DNA of 64,000 nucleotides from Microbacterium natoriense (GCF_030816295.1 NZ_JAUSXV010000001.1:1674001-1738000), one strand, 5' to 3'; shown: positions 23,466-33,622, numbered from the stretch's first letter. Numbers and translations are program-made. Notes: generated from the letters alone by a model not told the origin.

Positions 23466-24398
23466 GTGACCTCAGAAGCGACCAGCGCCACCCGGACCAC
23501 GGGGGCACTGTACGCGATCGCCGCATACCTCCTCTGGGGTCTGCTGCCGCTGTACTTCCTGCTTCTGACACCGACCGGACCCTGGGAGCTCGTCGCATGG
23601 CGCGTCGTGCTCTCGCTGGTGTTCTGCGTGGTCCTGCTCACGGTCACCCGCGGGTGGAAGGCGCTCGGCGCGATCATCCGCCGGCCCCAGCTTCTCGCCC
23701 TCACCGCGCTCGCGGGCGTGCTGATCTACGTCAACTGGCAGGTCTTCGTGATCGGCACTCTCAACGGTCATGTCGTCGAGACGAGTCTCGGTTACTTCAT
23801 CAACCCGATCACCACCGTGCTCCTCGGCGTGTTCGTGCTGCGTGAGCGCATACGGGTCGCACAGTGGGTCGCGATCGGCATCGCCGCTATAGCCGTCGTG
23901 GTGATCATCGTCGTCTACGGGTCGTTTCCGTGGATCGCCCTGTCGCTCACGGCGTCGTTCGGGGTGTACGGGTTGATCAAGAAGAAGATCGGACCAGCGG
24001 TGGATGCCGTCAGCGGGCTGACCCTCGAGTCCTTCTGGCTGATCCCGATCGCCGTCGTGCAGCTCATTCTCGTCGCCACCACGCCTGAGGGCATCACGAT
24101 GGGGCAGAACGGCGCCTGGCACGCCGTGCTCCTCGCGTTCGCGGGCGTCGCCACCGCGGTTCCGCTGCTGCTGTTCGCGGCAGGCACCCGTCGGATCGAT
24201 CTCACCCTGATCGGGATGATCCAGTTCATCACCCCGATCATGCAGTTCCTGCTCGGCGTCGTCGTGCTCGGCGAAGCCATGCCGCCCGCTCGCTGGGCCG
24301 GATTCACCCTCGTGTGGATCGCGATCGCCGTATTCGTGGTCGACATGCTCCTCGCCTCCCGCCGCGGACGCCGAGTGGAACGCCCCGAACTCGTCTGA
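23466..24398 (+). CDS. rarD: EamA family transporter RarD
   Basis: 310 residues with ten predicted transmembrane helices arranged as two EamA repeats. Recognised as RarD from GALYAIAAYLLWGLLPLYFLLL near the N-terminus (quoted part: AYLLWGLLPLYF), WRVVLSLVF, the loop NWQVFVIGTLNGHVVETSLG, of which the diagnostic part is NGHVVETSLGYFINP, and the second-half FITPIMQFLLGV. These are drug/metabolite-superfamily exporters; the physiological substrate of RarD is not known despite the name chloramphenicol-sensitive protein. An upstream GTG at 23463 is also in frame. It stands alone between groES and the livJ-type gene. Confidence 0.88.
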   Translation: MTSEATSATRTTGALYAIAAYLLWGLLPLYFLLLTPTGPWELVAWRVVLSLVFCVVLLTVTRGWKALGAIIRRPQLLALTALAGVLIYVNWQVFVIGTLNGHVVETSLGYFINPITTVLLGVFVLRERIRVAQWVAIGIAAIAVVVIIVVYGSFPWIALSLTASFGVYGLIKKKIGPAVDAVSGLTLESFWLIPIAVVQLILVATTPEGITMGQNGAWHAVLLAFAGVATAVPLLLFAAGTRRIDLTLIGMIQFITPIMQFLLGVVVLGEAMPPARWAGFTLVWIAIAVFVVDMLLASRRGRRVERPELV

Positions 24399-24542
24399 TT
24401 CCGGGACGCACATCGCGTGAAACCCGGTACCGGATCGTTAACGCACCGAAACACTTGCGACCCCTGCGCGCGCACCTCGCGTTCTAGGGTTAGAGCACCC
24501 GATCGTGGTCACGATCCACGCTCAGTTACGCAAGGGAGCATC

Positions 24543-25802
24543 ATGAACGCACTGAAGGGCTCGCGCACAGCGAAGGTCCTCGCCGGCATCGCGCTGGTCA
24601 GCGCATCCGCACTCGTCATGTCGGGCTGCGCGAGCAGCACGCCGTCCGATTCCGGTGACGATGGCGGCAAGCCCGCCACCGACCTCACCCTCAAGCTGGG
24701 ATCGCTGCTTCCGCAGACCGGATCGCTCGCCTTCCTCGGCCCGCCCATGGAGTCCGGTGTCGGACTCGCAGTGCAGGAGATCAACGACGCCAAGGCCGGT
24801 ATCACGATCGACCTGACGGCCGAAGACGAGGGCGACACCGACACCAAGGCGTACGAGACCTCGATCACCAAGCTCCAGGGCGCAGGCGTGTCGGCGATCG
24901 TCGGCGCCGCGGCATCCGGCGTCTCCAAGCTGATCCTCGACGGCAATGTCGCCGCGGGCATCCTGCAGATCTCGGCGTCGAACACCTCGCCCGACTTCAC
25001 CAGCTGGGACGACAAGGGCCTCTACTTCCGCACCGCCCCCAGCGACCTGCTTCAGGGCGAGGTCCTCGGCAACCTGATCGCCGAGGACGGCCACAAGACG
25101 CTCGGCATCATCTACCAGAACGACGCCTACGGCACTGGCCTCGACGCGGCGATCAAGAGCACGTTCGAGGGCACCGGCGGCGAGGTCGTCGCCGAGGCGT
25201 CTTACAACGTCGGCGACGCGCAGTTCGACGCCCAGGTCGAGACCATCAAGGCGCAGAACCCGGATGCCATCGCGATCGTGTCGTTCGAGCAGTTCAAGAC
25301 CATCGCCCCGCTGCTGGTGAACGCCGGCATCTCGGCCGACAAGTTCTACATGGTCGACGGCAACCTGTCCGACTACGGAACCGACATCCCTGTCTCCCTC
25401 GAAGGAGCTCAGGGCACGAAGGCCGGCCCGGCGCTCGCCGACGACTTCACCGAGCGTCTGCAGACGTACTGGACCGGCGAGGGCAACGCCGAGGTCAAGG
25501 ACTTCACCTACGCGGGTGAGGCCTACGACGCGGTCGTCCTCGTCGCACTGGCCTCGCTGGCTGCGGGCTCGACCAAGGGCGCGGACATCGCGGCCAAGAT
25601 GGAAGAGGTCTCGGGCGGTTCTGGCGACGGTGAGGCGTGCACCACGTTCGCCGACTGCGCGAAGATCATCAACGACGGAAAGGTCGCCGACTACAACGGC
25701 TACTCCGGCGATGTGACGTTCGACGAGAATGGCGACCCTCAGGGCGCCACCATCGGCATCTACAAGTACGGCGCGGACAACACCATCACTCGCACCAACT
25801 GA
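24543..25802 (+). CDS. Branched-chain amino-acid-type ABC transporter, substrate-binding lipoprotein
   Basis: 419 residues. A lipoprotein signal peptide ends at the lipobox VMSGC with the lipidated Cys at residue 29. It continues as a type I periplasmic-binding (Leu/Ile/Val-binding-like) fold: LGSLLPQTGSLAFLGPPMESGV, of which the family-typical part is LLPQTGSLAFLG, then IVGAAASGVSKL and GEAYDAVVLVALA. The ATG has AAGGGAG a few bases before it. The other four parts of the transporter lie on the opposite strand and converge on this gene, with a 410-base repeat-filled gap between. The ligand could be branched-chain amino acids, amides or urea; sequence does not decide. Confidence 0.9.
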   Translation: MNALKGSRTAKVLAGIALVSASALVMSGCASSTPSDSGDDGGKPATDLTLKLGSLLPQTGSLAFLGPPMESGVGLAVQEINDAKAGITIDLTAEDEGDTDTKAYETSITKLQGAGVSAIVGAAASGVSKLILDGNVAAGILQISASNTSPDFTSWDDKGLYFRTAPSDLLQGEVLGNLIAEDGHKTLGIIYQNDAYGTGLDAAIKSTFEGTGGEVVAEASYNVGDAQFDAQVETIKAQNPDAIAIVSFEQFKTIAPLLVNAGISADKFYMVDGNLSDYGTDIPVSLEGAQGTKAGPALADDFTERLQTYWTGEGNAEVKDFTYAGEAYDAVVLVALASLAAGSTKGADIAAKMEEVSGGSGDGEACTTFADCAKIINDGKVADYNGYSGDVTFDENGDPQGATIGIYKYGADNTITRTN

Positions 25803-25813
25803 TGTGAGTAGAG

Positions 25814-25847
25814 CGAAGGCCCCGGATGCGAGCATCCGGGGCCTTCG
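25814..25847. terminator. Strong terminator hairpin after the binding-protein gene
   Basis: A 16-bp perfect stem, CGAAGGCCCCGGATGC with GCATCCGGGGCCTTCG, with only GA between the arms, followed by TCATG. The inner part is again GGATGC/GCATCC. Confidence 0.85.
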
Positions 25848-25874
25848 TCATGCCTGCCGCGCGATCGCCTCGGA

Positions 25875-26019
25875 GTTCCGGTCGCAGTTGATGCCGCTTC
25901 TCGCTCGGGGCTGGGCTTTCCGGGTGCAGTTGGCGCCGCTTGTCGTGCGCGGCGACGGCGCTAACTGCGCCCGGAAGGCGGGGGTGGATGCCGGTGGCGG
26001 CGTGAACTGCAACCGGAAC
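25875..26019. repeat. Two concentric palindromes with four related arms
   Basis: Arms of about 22 bases lie at 25875-25897, 25918-25939 (both plus), 25955-25976 and 25997-26019 (both inverted). All are variants of TTCCGGTCGCAGTTGATGCC. The outer pair matches with 4 mismatches and the inner pair with 3, so the DNA or RNA could fold as a double-decker hairpin. Confidence 0.75.
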
Positions 26020-26045
26020 GCGGCCGCGGTCAACGACGAGCAACC

Positions 26046-26087
26046 GGTCGTTGAGCGAGGGAGCGCCAGCGACCGAGGCGAAACGCG
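26046..26087 (+). repeat. Dispersed short palindromic repeat, GGTCGTTGAG family
   Basis: Reads GGTCGTTGAGCGAGGGAG then CGCCAGCGACCGAGGCGAAA and ACGCG. Confidence 0.75.
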
Positions 26088-26126
26088 TGCTCCGAGGAAC
26101 GGCTGGAGCTCGTGCGAGCCTCGCTG

Positions 26127-26157
26127 CGTTTCGTCTCGCTGCGCTCGCTCAACGGCC
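26127..26157 (-). repeat. Dispersed short palindromic repeat, GGTCGTTGAG family, inverted
   Basis: Reads CGTTTCGTCTCGCTG then CGCTCGCTCAACGGCC on the plus strand, the reverse complement of the family consensus. Confidence 0.75.
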
Positions 26158-26166
26158 GGGGGAGGG

Positions 26167-26196
26167 CGTCGTCTCGCTGCGCTCGCTCAACGGCCG
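26167..26196 (-). repeat. Dispersed short palindromic repeat, GGTCGTTGAG family, inverted
   Basis: Reads CGTCGTCTCGCTGCG then CTCGCTCAACGGCCG. It is 40 bases from the previous copy and in tandem with it, and ends 16 bases before the stop of the livF-type gene. Confidence 0.75.
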
Positions 26197-26212
26197 AGGG
26201 TCCGCCGCGCGC

Positions 26213-26950
26213 TCAGGCGGCGTCGGTTCCCAGCGTGCCGAGGTACAGACCGATGACCTTCGGATCGTTCAGCAGGTCACGGCCGGAGCCTTCGTAGGCG
26301 TCCTTGCCCTGATCGAGCACGTAGCCGCGGTCGCAGATCTGCAGGCAGCGGCGGGCGTTCTGCTCGACCATGATCGTCGTGACGCCGGCCTTGTTGATGT
26401 CGGAGACGCGGATGAACGCGTCGTCCTGTCGGACAGGGGAGAGCCCCGCCGACGGCTCGTCGAGCAGCAGCACGGACGGGTCCATCATCAGCGCGCGCGA
26501 CATCGCCACCATCTGACGCTCACCGCCGGAGAGCGAACCGGCTCGTTGCTTGAGGCGCTTGCCGAGCTCGGCGAAGATGCCCGTCACGAACTCGAGCCGC
26601 TCGGCGTAGATCTTCGGGTTCTGGAAGAGCCCCATCTGCAGGTTCTCTTCGATCGACAGCGAGGGGAAGACGTTGTTCGTCTGGGGGACGAATGCCACGC
26701 CGCGGCGGACGAGCTTGTCGGCCTTGAGGCCGACGATGCTCTCGCCGTTCACGGTGATCTCTCCCGATCGGACGTTGACCATGCCGAAGATCGCCTTCAG
26801 CAGTGTCGACTTGCCGGCGCCGTTCGGCCCGATGATGCCGATCAGCTCGCCCTGCCTGGCCACGAGATTCGCGCCGTTGAGGATGTTCACCCCCGGCAGA
26901 TAGCCGGCATGGACGTCTTTCAGCTCGACGATGACGGTGTCGTCGCTCAT
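26213..26950 (-). CDS. livF: ABC transporter ATP-binding protein, LivF type
   Basis: 245 residues. One of two ATPases driving the Liv-type importer. Walker A is GPNGAGKST at about residues 41-49, the Q-loop lies in FVPQTNNVFPSLS, the signature is LSGGERQMVAMSRALM at about 140, and Walker B is VLLLDEPSAGLSP, followed by the switch histidine region. The start overlaps the livG-type stop by 4 bases, so the last two genes of the minus-strand operon are translationally coupled. The length is normal for LivF. Confidence 0.92.
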   Translation of the reverse strand: MSDDTVIVELKDVHAGYLPGVNILNGANLVARQGELIGIIGPNGAGKSTLLKAIFGMVNVRSGEITVNGESIVGLKADKLVRRGVAFVPQTNNVFPSLSIEENLQMGLFQNPKIYAERLEFVTGIFAELGKRLKQRAGSLSGGERQMVAMSRALMMDPSVLLLDEPSAGLSPVRQDDAFIRVSDINKAGVTTIMVEQNARRCLQICDRGYVLDQGKDAYEGSGRDLLNDPKVIGLYLGTLGTDAA

Positions 26951-27987
26951 GCCTTGCCCTCCTCGGGTGCGTGGATTTCGGATGCCGGGTCTGCAGTCGA
27001 GCGCGCAGCGAGTTCGGCTTCGGCCTCTGCTTCGATCTTCTCGCGCAGTCTCGCGGCCGCGGCATCCTCCAAAACGGCGATGCGGCCGGTCACCGCGCCC
27101 AGATCGAGATCCTGGTGGGCGCCGAGATAGGCGTCGATGACAGCCGGGTCCTCCATGACCTCCTCGGGCGGGCCCTCGGCGACGACCCGGCCCTCGGCCA
27201 TCACGACGACCCAGTCGGCGATGTGCCGCACCATGTGCATGTCGTGCTCGACGAAGAGCACGGTCATGCCCTGTTCCTTGAGATCGAGGATGTGGTCGAG
27301 CAGCGACTGCGTGAGGGCCGGGTTGACGCCAGCCATCGGCTCGTCGAGCATGACGAGATGGGGATCGCTCATAAGTGCGCGCGCCATCTCGAGCAGCTTG
27401 CGCTGACCGCCCGAGAGCGCAGCGGCGAAGTCCTTCTCCTTGGCGTCGAGCTTGAAGCGCTTGAGCAGTTCACGCGCCTTGACTTCGATCTCGCCGTCCT
27501 GCCGTCGCCACAGGAAGGGGAACAGCGAGGCCCAGAAGCCCTCGCCCTTCTGACCGGGCGCACCGAGCTTCATGTTCTCGAGGACCGTGAGCAGGGAGAG
27601 CGCTTTCGTCAGCTGGAAGGTGCGCACCTGACCCATCCTCGCCACCTTGAAGGAGGGGACTCCGGAGAGGCTCCTGCCATCGAAGGACCAGGTTCCGCTG
27701 TTGGGACGGTCGAAACCGCAGAGCAGGTTGAACAGGGTCGTCTTGCCAGCGCCGTTCGGTCCGATCAGGGCGGTGATCGCTCCGCGCGGGATCTCGAGGT
27801 GATCGACGTCGACCGCGACGAGTCCGCCGAAGCGGCGCTGCACGGCATCGACCACGAGGATCGGGTCGACCTTCGCGACACCGGGAGCCGCGGGCCCCTT
27901 GGCGAGTCCGGTGGTCTTCGGGCGGCGGATGCTGCCGGTGGGCGTCTCCGCAGGCGCGTCGGCGTCAGGGGTCAGTTCACTTGACAA
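26947..27987 (-). CDS. livG: ABC transporter ATP-binding protein, LivG type, with extended ends
   Basis: 346 residues, roughly 90 more than usual. An N-terminal extension of about 45 residues rich in Ala/Pro/Thr precedes the ATPase core. Walker A is GPNGAGKTTLFNLLCG, the signature LSGGQRKLLEMARALM, Walker B LVMLDEPMAGVNP and the switch His is in VLFVEHDMHMV. The LivG-type C-terminal end VIDAYLGAHQDL is present and is followed by an extra, highly charged, probably helical tail of about 55 residues rich in Ala and Glu. It overlaps the livM-type gene by 11 bases. Confidence 0.9.
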   Translation of the reverse strand: MSSELTPDADAPAETPTGSIRRPKTTGLAKGPAAPGVAKVDPILVVDAVQRRFGGLVAVDVDHLEIPRGAITALIGPNGAGKTTLFNLLCGFDRPNSGTWSFDGRSLSGVPSFKVARMGQVRTFQLTKALSLLTVLENMKLGAPGQKGEGFWASLFPFLWRRQDGEIEVKARELLKRFKLDAKEKDFAAALSGGQRKLLEMARALMSDPHLVMLDEPMAGVNPALTQSLLDHILDLKEQGMTVLFVEHDMHMVRHIADWVVVMAEGRVVAEGPPEEVMEDPAVIDAYLGAHQDLDLGAVTGRIAVLEDAAAARLREKIEAEAEAELAARSTADPASEIHAPEEGKA

Positions 27988-28954
27988 AGGTCATCTCCCT
28001 CTTGTCTCCGAGAATGCCCTGCGGGCGGAAGATCACGAGCAGCATCAGGGCGACGCCGACGAACACGAACACGAGCGTCGACGCCTGGCTGTCGGACATG
28101 GGCAGGTATCCGGCCTTCGCCAAACTGGGCAGGAGGTTCGCCAGGAAGGCGAACACCACCCAGAACAGGATCGCGCCGAGCGTCGGGCCGAACACAGTCG
28201 CGGCACCGCCGAGGAGGAGGATCGTCCACAAGAAGAATGTCAGCGAGGTCGTGTAGCTGCCGGGCACCACGGCCGAGGGGAGCACGAAGACGATCCCGCC
28301 GGCTGCGCCGATCACACCGCCGACCACGAGCGCCTGCATCTTGTAGGCGAACACGTTCTTGCCGAGCGAGCGGACCGCATCCTCATCCTCGCGGATTCCC
28401 TTGAGCACGCGGCCCCAGGGGCTGCGCATCAGCGACCAGACCAGCAGCACCGACAGGGCGAGCAGGAGCACGCCGAACACCCGGTTCCACAGATCGTCGG
28501 CCGAGTACACCCACGGACCGAAGCCGTAGGTGCCCTGCGGGAACGGGTTCGCGTCGCGGAAGCCGCCGTTGTACTGAGCGAGCCCGTCGGCGGAGTTCGT
28601 CCACTCGTCGAACAGCTGAGTCGTGAACAGCAGTCGCACGATCTCACCCGCGGCGATGGTCGCGATGGCGAGGTAGTCGGCGCGCAGTCGCAGAGTCGGG
28701 ATGCCGAGGAGCACAGCGAACAGCGCGCCGCCTGCGAGGCCGATGAGCATGCCGAGCCACCAGGGCAGGCCGAACGAGAGCACGGAGATCGCGTAGCCGT
28801 AGCCGCCCACCGCCATGAACGCGGCCATGCCGAAGTTCAGCAGCCCGGCGTAGCCGAAGTGCATCGCGAGGCCCGTGGCGGCCAGCGCATATGCGATGGT
28901 GACCGGGCTGAACAGATAGACGGCGGTGTTGGAGAGGATGCTTCCGAAGTCCAT
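27977..28954 (-). CDS. livM: ABC transporter permease, LivM type
   Basis: 325 residues with eight to ten transmembrane helices. The permease signature GYAGLLNFGMAAFMAVGGYGYA lies near the N-terminus (quoted part GLLNFGMAAFMAVGGY). The EAA-like coupling loop is SPWGRVLKGIREDEDAVRSLGKN (core WGRVLKGIREDEDA) and the end IFRPQGILG is typical of LivM. The ATG start lies 2 bases after the livH-type stop. The frame is open for another 700 bases upstream inside livH, but that part is a shadow. Confidence 0.92.
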   Translation of the reverse strand: MDFGSILSNTAVYLFSPVTIAYALAATGLAMHFGYAGLLNFGMAAFMAVGGYGYAISVLSFGLPWWLGMLIGLAGGALFAVLLGIPTLRLRADYLAIATIAAGEIVRLLFTTQLFDEWTNSADGLAQYNGGFRDANPFPQGTYGFGPWVYSADDLWNRVFGVLLLALSVLLVWSLMRSPWGRVLKGIREDEDAVRSLGKNVFAYKMQALVVGGVIGAAGGIVFVLPSAVVPGSYTTSLTFFLWTILLLGGAATVFGPTLGAILFWVVFAFLANLLPSLAKAGYLPMSDSQASTLVFVFVGVALMLLVIFRPQGILGDKREMTFVK

Positions 28955-28956
28955 GA

Positions 28957-30303
28957 TCAGCCCAGCCTTTCCTTGCGCCCCAGCAGGCCCTGGGGCCTGA
29001 CCAGCAGGATGATGATGAGGACGACGAGCGCACTCGCGTACTTCAGGTCGGAGGGGATCCACAGGGTCGAGATCTCGACGGCCATGCCCACGATCAGCGA
29101 TCCGACGAGGGCGCCGAATGCCGTGCCGAGTCCTCCGAGCGTGATCGCCGCGAACATGAGCAGCAGCATCTGCCCGCCCATGTCCCACTTCACACCAGGG
29201 CGGAAGTACGCCCACAGGATGCCCGAGATCGCGGCCAGCACGCCGGCCAGGATCCAGACGATGCGGATCACCCTGTCGACGTCGATGCCGGAAGCGGCGG
29301 CGAGCTGCGGGTTGTCGGAGATCGCCCTGGTCGCCTTGCCGATGCGCGTGCGGGTGAGGAACCACGCGACGATGAGGATCACGACGATGCTCACGCCCAT
29401 CGCGATCAGGTCGATGTACGACAGGGAGATCGGGCCGAACTGGATAGGCGTGGGGCTGGCGCCCGGCAACTGGTAGGTGCCGCCGCCGATGAAGTACTGG
29501 AACACATAGCGCAGCGCGAGCGAGAGACCGATGCTGACGATCATCAACTGCACAGTGCCGAGGCCCTTCCGGCGCAGGGGGCGCCAGATGCCGGCATCCA
29601 TTCCCCAGCCGAAGAGACCGCCGCCGATCACGGCCGCGGCGATGCCCGCCCACAGGGGAAGGTGCCAGAAGGTGGTGGTCACCAGCGCGAGCATGCCGCC
29701 CCAGGTGACCATCTCGGCGTGGGCGAAGTTCGACAGGCGCGTGGTGCCGTAGATGAGCGCCGCGCCCATCGATGCGAGAGCCAGGAGCAGTCCGAAGTTC
29801 AGCCCGCCGACGAGGCGCGAGAACAGCTGATCCCAGAACGAGACCGTGATGCGCTCGCCCTCGCCGAGGAAGAGGTTCATGATCTTCGTGCCGGTGAGTC
29901 CGAACTCGACCTCGAACGATGCCGTGGTGCCCGCGATCGGCTGCGTGCCCTCGGGCAGCTGCGCCGCGTCGACGATGACGCCGTCGGGGAGGGTCTCCTC
30001 GTCGACGGTCAGGGTGTACGTCTCCTTCTCAGGGACGTACAGGCGCCACTTGCCGTCGGCGTCGGTCTTGGTCTCGCCCTCGAAGCCGTTGCCCTTGATG
30101 GTCATGACGACGTCGGGAACCGGCTCGTCATCGAAGGTGATGACGCCGGCGAAGTAGAAGTCGGTGACTTCCTGTCCGTCATCCGTCGTATCGGCTGACG
30201 CGGCCGTCGCGGGTATCAGCAGGAGCACGAAGGCGAAGAGCGTGCCGAGGAGGGCGCTGACCCACCGGCTGCCGCTCCGTTTCGCCGAGATCGTCGGACT
30301 CAC
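28957..30303 (-). CDS. livH: ABC transporter permease, LivH type, fused to an N-terminal extracytoplasmic Ig-like domain
   Basis: 448 residues; LivH is normally about 290-300. Residues 1-37 are a signal peptide (cleavage likely after ATAASA). Residues about 45-125 form a small beta domain of the carboxypeptidase-regulatory/Cna-B type (FAGVITFDDEPVPDVVMTI, DADGKWRLYVP, YTLTV). The permease follows from about residue 162, with NFGLLLALASMGAALIYGTT, LSNFAHAEMVTWGG and the coupling loop RTRIGKATRAISDNPQLAAA. The outer domain may help dock the binding lipoprotein; that is inference. GGGAGG precedes the ATG. It is the first gene of the four-gene minus-strand operon and is divergent from guaB. Confidence 0.9.
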   Translation of the reverse strand: MSPTISAKRSGSRWVSALLGTLFAFVLLLIPATAASADTTDDGQEVTDFYFAGVITFDDEPVPDVVMTIKGNGFEGETKTDADGKWRLYVPEKETYTLTVDEETLPDGVIVDAAQLPEGTQPIAGTTASFEVEFGLTGTKIMNLFLGEGERITVSFWDQLFSRLVGGLNFGLLLALASMGAALIYGTTRLSNFAHAEMVTWGGMLALVTTTFWHLPLWAGIAAAVIGGGLFGWGMDAGIWRPLRRKGLGTVQLMIVSIGLSLALRYVFQYFIGGGTYQLPGASPTPIQFGPISLSYIDLIAMGVSIVVILIVAWFLTRTRIGKATRAISDNPQLAAASGIDVDRVIRIVWILAGVLAAISGILWAYFRPGVKWDMGGQMLLLMFAAITLGGLGTAFGALVGSLIVGMAVEISTLWIPSDLKYASALVVLIIILLVRPQGLLGRKERLG

Positions 30304-30437
30304 AGAACCTCCCAGTCCAGTACACAGGCCATGACAGGGTGTTCATCAGCCTTGATGTACGACGCTATGAGCGTAGTGTGTCGATTCTGTTTCGACCAAG
30401 ACACGATCGTGCGCATCATGGGGAACCTGCCCGCTGA

Positions 30438-32027
<1,590 letters not shown>

Positions 32028-32037
32028 GACAGACAGT

Positions 32038-32077
32038 GAAGGAGGGGACGGATGCTGCGGCATCCGTCCCCTCCTTC
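32038..32077. terminator. Bidirectional terminator between guaB and the MFS gene
   Basis: An 18-bp perfect stem, GAAGGAGGGGACGGATGC with GCATCCGTCCCCTCCTTC, with a 4-base loop TGCG. It serves the convergent genes on both sides. Confidence 0.88.
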
Positions 32078-32088
32078 TGCGTCCCGGA

Positions 32089-33528
32089 TCAGCGGGCGGC
32101 GAGAGCCGGTTCTTCCTCTACGGCCTGGACGGGGACGGGGGCGGTCGACTTCCCTGACGGCAGCCACAGCGCGACGACGGTCGCGGCGAGCAGCACGGCG
32201 GCGCCCGTGAACACGGCGGGCTTTGCCGCGTCCACGTAGAGGTCGGGGGTGAGCTGGCCACCAGCGCCGACGAAGATCGCGGTCATCACCGCGGTGCCGA
32301 GCGCGACGCCGAGTTCGCGGACGGTCGAGTTGACGCCCGCCGCCTTTGCGTGGTCGACGAGCCCGAGGGTCGCGAGCAGCGCCGTCGCCGACGGGGCGAA
32401 CACAAGTCCCATGCCGACGCCCGCGATGATGAACGGGGCGATCAGGTTCGGGTAGGGCAGGTCGGGAGCGGTGATCTGCGCTATCCACGCGAGGGCGATG
32501 CCCTGCAGCAGCAGGCCGGGCACGAGCAGCGCGCGTGTGCCGATGCGCGGCGCGATCATGCCGGCGAGCGGCGCGACGAACATCGGAGCGAGGGTCCATG
32601 GAGTGGTCTGCACCGCGGCCTCGAGGGGAGTCGATCCCTGCACGACCTGCAGGTACTGGATCAGGATGAACACCGAGCCGAAGGTGCCGAAGCTGAAGGC
32701 GAAGCCGACTACGTTCGTGATCGAGAAGGAGCGGTCTCGGAACAGTCGCAACGGCACCAGCGGCGCCTTCGCGCGCTTCTGCCAGATCACGAATGCCGCG
32801 AGCAGCACGGTGCCGAGCGCCAGCTCGAGGATCACGCCGAGCGAGTCCCAGCCGTCGTCGTTGCCTCGAACGATCGCGTGGACGAGAGCGAGGACGCCGG
32901 ATGCCGCGAGCACGGCTCCGGGGATGTCGATACGAGAGCGGGCGCCGAAGTCGTTACGGAGCACGAGCAGAGCGAGGGGGATGGCGACGATCGCGACGGG
33001 GATGTTGATCCAGAAGATCGCCTGCCAGTTCCAGCCTTCCATGATCGCGCCGCCGACGAGCGGCCCGACCGCGACCCCGAGTCCTGAGACGCCGCCCCAG
33101 ATGCCGATGGCGAGCGGGCGGCGGGATGCGGGGACCGCTCCGGTCAGGAGAGCGAGGGAGAGGGGCATCACGGCTGCCGCGCCGAGGCCCTGGACGGCGC
33201 GTGCGGAGATCAGCTGACCTGGGTCGGTGCTGAGGGCGGCGAACAGGGAGCCGGCGCCGAAGAGGGCGATGCCGATCGCGAAGACCGTGCGGCGGCCGAA
33301 TCGGTCGCCGAGCGCGGAGGCGATCAGGATCGCTCCAGCGAAAGCGAGAGCGTAGGCATTGACGAACCATTGCAGCTCCTCGACGCTCGCGCCCATCTCC
33401 TGGTGCAGCACCGGCAGAGCGTTGGTCATGACGAGGTTGTCGAGTGTGGCCATGAACATCGGGAGGGACGCCGCGGCGATGACGAGCGCGACCGGGCGGC
33501 GGCTGATCACGGGGGTGGGCTGAGACAT
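32089..33528 (-). CDS. MFS transporter, DHA2 family (14 helices), probable drug exporter
   Basis: 479 residues with 14 predicted helices. The start of helix 1, FMATLDNLVMTNALPVLHQ (core LDNLVMTNALP), resembles the LDxTIVNVALP motif of DHA2 exporters. Motif A is DRFGRRTVFAIGIALFGAG, and the helix-5 antiporter motif C is WGGVSGLGVAVGPLVGG (core SGLGVAVGPLVGG). It is likely a proton-driven efflux pump for toxic compounds. It is transcribed divergently from a TetR regulator, across a short AT-rich region with two nearly identical operator-like sites, which strongly suggests repression by that TetR and induction by a substrate. GGAG precedes the ATG. Confidence 0.9.
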   Translation of the reverse strand: MSQPTPVISRRPVALVIAAASLPMFMATLDNLVMTNALPVLHQEMGASVEELQWFVNAYALAFAGAILIASALGDRFGRRTVFAIGIALFGAGSLFAALSTDPGQLISARAVQGLGAAAVMPLSLALLTGAVPASRRPLAIGIWGGVSGLGVAVGPLVGGAIMEGWNWQAIFWINIPVAIVAIPLALLVLRNDFGARSRIDIPGAVLAASGVLALVHAIVRGNDDGWDSLGVILELALGTVLLAAFVIWQKRAKAPLVPLRLFRDRSFSITNVVGFAFSFGTFGSVFILIQYLQVVQGSTPLEAAVQTTPWTLAPMFVAPLAGMIAPRIGTRALLVPGLLLQGIALAWIAQITAPDLPYPNLIAPFIIAGVGMGLVFAPSATALLATLGLVDHAKAAGVNSTVRELGVALGTAVMTAIFVGAGGQLTPDLYVDAAKPAVFTGAAVLLAATVVALWLPSGKSTAPVPVQAVEEEPALAAR

Positions 33529-33540
33529 GATGCTCCAGTT

Positions 33541-33556
33541 GTAATTGAATGATTAC
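33541..33556. promoter_or_regulatory. Probable TetR operator, copy 1
   Basis: GTAATTGAATGATTAC, a palindrome with GTAAT/ATTAC arms and a 6-base centre. It lies 12 bases before the MFS start codon and differs by one base from the second copy. Confidence 0.7.
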
Positions 33557-33574
33557 TTGTCTTGAAGCAATGTA

Positions 33575-33590
33575 GTAATCGAATGATTAC
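33575..33590. promoter_or_regulatory. Probable TetR operator, copy 2
   Basis: GTAATCGAATGATTAC, 34 bases from the first copy. Its right end overlaps a possible -35 for tetR (GATTAC, 17 bases, TGATAA), so the regulator probably represses itself as well. Confidence 0.7.
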
Positions 33591-33622
33591 AAAGTCAAGT
33601 GATTCGCTGATAACCTTTCGGC

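Larger units (their letters stand above)
25803..26212. other. Intergenic region of 410 bases made almost wholly of palindromic repeats
   Basis: Between two convergent operons. It holds in order a terminator, a pair of concentric palindromes with four related arms, and three copies of the GGTCGTTGAG-type dispersed repeat (one in plus and two in minus orientation). I see no gene in it. Confidence 0.8.
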
